Assembly (NCBI GenBank): GCA_040753915.1
Contig: JBFMDN010000004.1
Location: 1 to 64,000 of the forward strand
Reading direction: 5' to 3'
From: JBFMDN01 sp040753915
GTDB taxonomy: Bacteria > Desulfobacterota > Desulfomonilia > Desulfomonilales > Desulfomonilaceae
Length of the DNA stretch: 64,000 bases
Position numbers and translations under genes: made by a program. This document shows positions 60,699 through 64,000 of this stretch, piece after piece; the first letter of the stretch is position 1, and every line of letters begins with the position of its first letter. The notes under the pieces were generated by a model, which worked only from the letters and a program-made list of their open reading frames with translations, was not told where the DNA came from and searched no databases.

Positions 60699-61256
60699 TC
60701 ATTGGGATGCAGGTCCGCCGCGTGGACCAGCGATCTCCCGGTTGTCGCTTCCCAAGTCTTGCCTGATCTGCTCCTGTCTCGGTCCCCACATGCCGCCCAT
60801 CCCGCGGCGCATATGCATTCCCCTTCCATGCCCCATTAGGCACGCGCGCGTCTTGAGAAATTCGAGAAACGCGGGGCGCTTTTCCGGCGGGAGGTTGGCC
60901 ATAATGGCGCTAATTCTCTCGAGTGCCTGTCGTTCCATTTGACCCCGGAGACCGATCAATTGCTGAATTTGGGGCTCCACTGCCCGAAAATCATCCGGAT
61001 TTTGGGCTATCTTCTCAAGGATCTCCACCTTCTTCTTGATCACATCCTGTCGCATCCGAATCATGTCGGCCCGTCGTTGCTGAGGCAAGAGGTTGGCTAT
61101 CATTCGAGAATCCTCTGCACTCATGGACGCTGCTGGGGTTTGCTCGATCGGATGAGCATCCTGGGTCTGCCACCTGGATACGAGGAGGGTGGCGGCCACT
61201 GCGATGTTCATCACTAGCGAAAAGATGAACACGATTACGAACAAACCTCTTTTCAT
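60699..61256 (-). CDS. periplasmic heavy-metal sensor-like protein (CnrX/ZraP/Spy class)
   Basis: 185 aa with an N-terminal anchor (LFVIVFIFSLVMNIAVAATLLV), a helical Spy-like body (ANLLPQQRRADMIRMRQDVIKKK, then PQIQQLIGLRGQMERQALERI, ANLPPEKRPAFLEFLKTR) and a Met/His-rich tail (CLMGHGRGMHMRRGMGGMWG) suited to metal binding. It overlaps the anti-sigma gene by 4 bases and is the third gene of a sigma operon, like cnrX-type sensors. Confidence 0.85.
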   Translation of the reverse strand: MKRGLFVIVFIFSLVMNIAVAATLLVSRWQTQDAHPIEQTPAASMSAEDSRMIANLLPQQRRADMIRMRQDVIKKKVEILEKIAQNPDDFRAVEPQIQQLIGLRGQMERQALERISAIMANLPPEKRPAFLEFLKTRACLMGHGRGMHMRRGMGGMWGPRQEQIRQDLGSDNREIAGPRGGPASQ

Positions 61257-61699
61257 TGACTTCCCTCGGGACCGATTTCAAGGATCGCATCGGAGAATGA
61301 CTGGCCGTTTTCAAGGACAAGCAACTCTATCCCAGGGTCGGGCTTCGCTCGTTCGAATACGACGGAGCTAAGAGAAGTCCCCGCCAGGTTTCCGACACCC
61401 AGCGCCACCACAACTACCATAGCAAACGCGAGGGCACGACCCCACGCTGGTACAAGCCTCCTGGCCGGCGGAGCCTCTCCCAGAGATGCAATGCGCCTCT
61501 TCACCATGAGGGAAAGATTGGAGGCCGGAAACGGCACCGGCATTTCGGCAATGCTTTCGTTTAACGCGCTCAGCCGATGGTACAGTGCGCGGCAGCCGGC
61601 GCAGTCGTCCAAGTGCATTCTCAGCTTGTGGGCCGATTTGGGGTCCAACTCACCGTCCAGCATTCGAGAGATCATTGTTTCGTATCTGGTGCAGCTCAT
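61253..61699 (-). CDS. zinc-finger anti-sigma factor
   Basis: 148 aa. HLDDCAGC (the HxxxCxxC of zf-HC2 anti-sigma domains) follows MSCTRYETMISRMLDGELD. One membrane helix (ALAFAMVVVVALGVGNLAG) and a short periplasmic tail come after. It would hold the ECF sigma at the membrane and release it when the partner senses metal or envelope stress. Confidence 0.9.
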   Translation of the reverse strand: MSCTRYETMISRMLDGELDPKSAHKLRMHLDDCAGCRALYHRLSALNESIAEMPVPFPASNLSLMVKRRIASLGEAPPARRLVPAWGRALAFAMVVVVALGVGNLAGTSLSSVVFERAKPDPGIELLVLENGQSFSDAILEIGPEGSQ

Positions 61700-61756
61700 G
61701 GCCTCGTCTCCCTCATTCTAATATACCGCTAACGCGGCAAGAACCCGCGAGAGCGT

Positions 61757-62341
61757 TCATACATTCTCCATTACTTCCAGAAGCCGTTTTCGGGCTCGGA
61801 AGATGAGGGATTCCACGGAAGACACCGATACGCTCATGAGAGAGGCTATCTCTTCGTAACTCATCTGTTCCTGCGTCTTCAAGAGCAGCGCAGTTCTTTG
61901 GCGCTCAGGCAACAGAGTAAGTGCTTTTTCCAGGCGCGCGTGCTGCTGCTTGTTGGAGAGTTGGGTCTCCGCATCTTCGTACCGCGTGAAAAAAGCATCT
62001 GCTGTGCCTGGATTGAGATCTTCGGGAGAGGTGTCATCGAGGAACCTCGCTGCCCTTCGTCTTAGCGATTTGAATACGTTTATACTCTGATTGCGCGCTA
62101 TTGCCATGACCCATGTCTTGAAGCCCCCCTTGGACAGGGAATACCGGTCGAGATGCTTGAACGCTCTCAGAAAAGTCTCTTGCACTACTTCCTCGGCTTC
62201 ACGTGCGTCGCTGGTAATCGAGTATGCGAGCCGGTACACACTGGAGGCGTATCGATCAACCAGTGCACTGAAGTGCTCTTCCGAGCCCTCTTGCGCACGG
62301 ATGACGAGCTCCTCGTCAGGGAGACTACCCAGTGCGCTCAT
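61757..62341 (-). CDS. ECF RNA polymerase sigma factor (RpoE-like)
   Basis: 194 aa. Region 2 (FSALVDRYASSVYRLAYSI, EAEEVVQETFLRAFKHL) and region 4 (LLPERQRTALLLKTQEQMSYEEIASLMSVSVSSVESLIFRAR) are complete. First gene of the sigma/anti-sigma/sensor operon (62341 to 60699). I did not find a clear autogenous promoter upstream. Confidence 0.93.
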   Translation of the reverse strand: MSALGSLPDEELVIRAQEGSEEHFSALVDRYASSVYRLAYSITSDAREAEEVVQETFLRAFKHLDRYSLSKGGFKTWVMAIARNQSINVFKSLRRRAARFLDDTSPEDLNPGTADAFFTRYEDAETQLSNKQQHARLEKALTLLPERQRTALLLKTQEQMSYEEIASLMSVSVSSVESLIFRARKRLLEVMENV

Positions 62342-62489
62342 TTCCAGCCCAAGAGCAGGTCACGCATGCCACCTAACCAGCCGTGAAGAATGGTACGAGG
62401 ACCGAAATTCCGCGGAAGCCTGTTTTGTAGCGGTTGCCAATGGTAGTTTCCGTTTATCCTGGGCATTGTGGCAATACAGGAAAGAGTGT

Positions 62490-62918
62490 TCAGCGGAAAA
62501 GTCTTCTATAGGTGCGGATTCGGTCGATACTCGTGTTCATGCGTCTGACACTGTCGTCGATGCCCCTCATGCTCCTGTTGAAGGCTTTCTCGCTTCTCCT
62601 GATGCTTTGGAGCGCTTGATACCCGTTAAGGTTTCCGTACGGGGCCACGCGAGTTCTGCCCTCTGGCAAACGCACACGACGGCCCTCGATAAGATCTTCG
62701 TCATACCCATTCGGTAAGGTTAACGCCTCTTGGACGTCGGGGTGCTGGTCCCGAGCAAGATTCCCTTCACCAAGGGAGATCTGCCCAACAACGCTCGCTC
62801 CTGCATCTGCGGCCTTCAATACCCCTGCAGGGACGAAGATCAGCACCATGACGAGCACGATTACTGCCACACTCGGAGAACGGTCATAGAAAGAACCTGG
62901 AAACACGTTCACGTTCAA
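62490..62918 (-). CDS. exported protein of unknown function
   Basis: 142 aa from a GTG start (GGGAG 6 bases before). A signal sequence covers about residues 16-37 (VAVIVLVMVLIFVPAGVLKAAD). The rest is soluble, acidic then Arg-rich (SIRRSEKAFNRSMRGIDDSVRR). No family recognised. It lies between the sigma operon and the ankyrin gene, same strand. Confidence 0.5.
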   Translation of the reverse strand: MNVNVFPGSFYDRSPSVAVIVLVMVLIFVPAGVLKAADAGASVVGQISLGEGNLARDQHPDVQEALTLPNGYDEDLIEGRRVRLPEGRTRVAPYGNLNGYQALQSIRRSEKAFNRSMRGIDDSVRRMNTSIDRIRTYRRLFR

Positions 62919-62960
62919 CTCCCTGTTTACGCACGATTTCCAAGCCCCTGCGGCGTCCTC

Positions 62961-64000
62961 TCATCCCTGGCCATTCAAGAGCTCAGCGATTTCCCTTGCG
63001 CCCCGGCGGATCGCGTGGCCCAGGGCAGTCCTTCCTGAACTGTCCGTCATGGAGGCGTCTGCGCCCCACGCGAGAAGCATTTTCACAATCTCCAAGAATC
63101 CCTTGTCTGAAGCCCACATCAGGGCGGTCCTGCCCTCGATGTCCTGGGCGTCCAAGTCTGGACCCGTTGCAAGGACAAGCTTTACCACCTCAGGATCCCC
63201 GCGGAGACAAGCCCACATGAGACCCGACCGTCCGTGCCGGTCTTTGAGATCGATGTCCACATCTTCATCCAGGATCATCTCCACCATGCTGCGGCTCCCA
63301 TACCGGGTCGCCCACATGAGAGCGGTCCTACCACCGTTATCCTGAACGTTGACGTCGGCACCGCGGTCCAGGAGAAATCTCACTACATCAGATCTGGATT
63401 TGTAGCAGGCCCACATGAGGGCGGTCCTACCTGTCCTGTCCCGAGCATTCACTTCCGCACCGGCATCGACGAGGTTCTCGATTTGCTTGAGACTGGAGCA
63501 AATGCAGGCCTCGAATAGATCTTCTGCAGTCACCTCGTCGACTGCATCCGGGCGCGTCTCAGGGGAAAGCTCGTCTTGTAGGAGGCGATCGGAGACGTCT
63601 GTGGCGGATTTCTCGGGTGTGCGAACGCTTGCACCATAGCTCATGAGGAGCTCTACGATGCCTGTGTGGCCCTTTACGGCTGCCCATCCCACTGCGTTCA
63701 TACCGGACTGATCTCTCGCGTCCAGGTCGGCTCCATGCTCGGCTAACATTTTCACCATTTCGAGCTTGCCCTTGTACGCGGCCCTCAGGAGCGGGGTAAG
63801 ACCGTACCGGTTTCTCGCGTTCACGTCGGCTCCGCGCAAGAGCAGCTCCTTGACCACGTGGACGTGGTCCGTGGCGCAAGCCTTCATGAGGGCAGTCTTA
63901 CCATCCTTGTCCCGGAACTCGATGTCGGCTCCTCGTTCTATCAGTAGTTTCACAACCTCGACGTGCCCTTTATGCGCAGCCCTCATCAAAGCGGTAAGCC
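62961..64000 (-). CDS. long ankyrin-repeat protein, cut by the right window edge
   Basis: At least 346 residues, and the frame continues past 64000 (LTALMRAAHKGH is read right to the edge). About nine 33-residue ankyrin repeats are visible, many opening DGKTALMKAC, YGLTPLLRAAY, QSGMNAVGWA or TGRTALMWAC. A non-repeat linker with SPETRPDAVDEVTAED splits two blocks of repeats. Protein-binding scaffold; partner unknown. The last repeat ends GHAIRRGAREIAELLNGQG. Confidence 0.85.
   Translation of the reverse strand, partial: LTALMRAAHKGHVEVVKLLIERGADIEFRDKDGKTALMKACATDHVHVVKELLLRGADVNARNRYGLTPLLRAAYKGKLEMVKMLAEHGADLDARDQSGMNAVGWAAVKGHTGIVELLMSYGASVRTPEKSATDVSDRLLQDELSPETRPDAVDEVTAEDLFEACICSSLKQIENLVDAGAEVNARDRTGRTALMWACYKSRSDVVRFLLDRGADVNVQDNGGRTALMWATRYGSRSMVEMILDEDVDIDLKDRHGRSGLMWACLRGDPEVVKLVLATGPDLDAQDIEGRTALMWASDKGFLEIVKMLLAWGADASMTDSSGRTALGHAIRRGAREIAELLNGQG

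Overview
The window looks like chromosome from an anaerobic, metabolically versatile member of the Desulfobacterota (a Desulfomonile- or Syntrophobacter-like bacterium). This is an inference from gene content: two tungsten/molybdenum aldehyde:ferredoxin oxidoreductases (AOR), a MOP-type molybdenum aldehyde oxidoreductase, a DsrC/TusE-like protein, a sigma-54 regulator, acyl-CoA metabolism and many dispersed short repeats. No rRNA, tRNA or CRISPR array was seen.

Layout. 1-9.3 kb: an IS1634-type transposase cut by the left edge, an orphan MacB/FtsX permease, a PilZ-like protein, a receiver-only response regulator, a MoeA homologue, an ankyrin protein, a P-loop kinase, a zinc-ribbon protein and a large membrane protein. 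9.8-13.9 kb: an accessory patch with two copies of a MITE-like repeat, a flavodoxin-fold reductase, and an overlapping AAA ATPase plus TOPRIM-like pair (candidate defence cassette) next to a decayed REP-type transposase. 14.0-24.2 kb: a PAS/sigma-54 activator with tandem palindromes and a -24/-12 promoter upstream of livKHMGF, an iron alcohol dehydrogenase and an AOR. This looks like a regulated uptake-and-oxidation unit for an alcohol, aldehyde or acid. 24.2-27.9 kb: 138-bp tandem repeats, a LiuR-like MerR regulator with a perfect operator, an acyl-CoA dehydrogenase and the scar of an acyl-CoA ligase. 28.1-32.7 kb: two outward-in three-gene cassettes whose first genes are homologous but whose last genes differ (metallo-beta-lactamase fold versus a 408-aa protein with a QSCDL motif). 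This is a possible modular conflict system.

33.5-43 kb: ferredoxin, AOR and glycogen phosphorylase in one run, a chemotaxis receptor, and an exported nicotinamidase-like enzyme. 43-57 kb: a 13-gene minus-strand run divergent from a LysR regulator. It encodes two phytoene-desaturase-like flavoproteins, an SDR, a split PEP-synthase-like phosphotransferase resembling the two subunits of phenylphosphate synthase, NIPSNAP/ABM-type barrel proteins, an HD hydrolase, a MOP aldehyde oxidoreductase, a DsrC/TusE-like protein lacking one of the two arm cysteines, and a cysteine desulfurase. This is the strongest candidate for an undescribed pathway: ATP-dependent phosphorylation and stepwise oxidation of a hydroxylated substrate, with a dedicated sulfur relay for the Mo enzyme. 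58-64 kb: a holin-like membrane protein, a papain-like secreted protein, a third MITE copy, an ECF sigma/anti-sigma/periplasmic metal-sensor operon and an ankyrin protein cut by the right edge.

A small domain with the core D-x2-x-G-(L/M)-x-D-x2-(L/I)-M-x-(K/R)-Y recurs five times in three unlinked genes (2.2, 14.0 and 59.9 kb) and ties the regulatory fabric of the window together.
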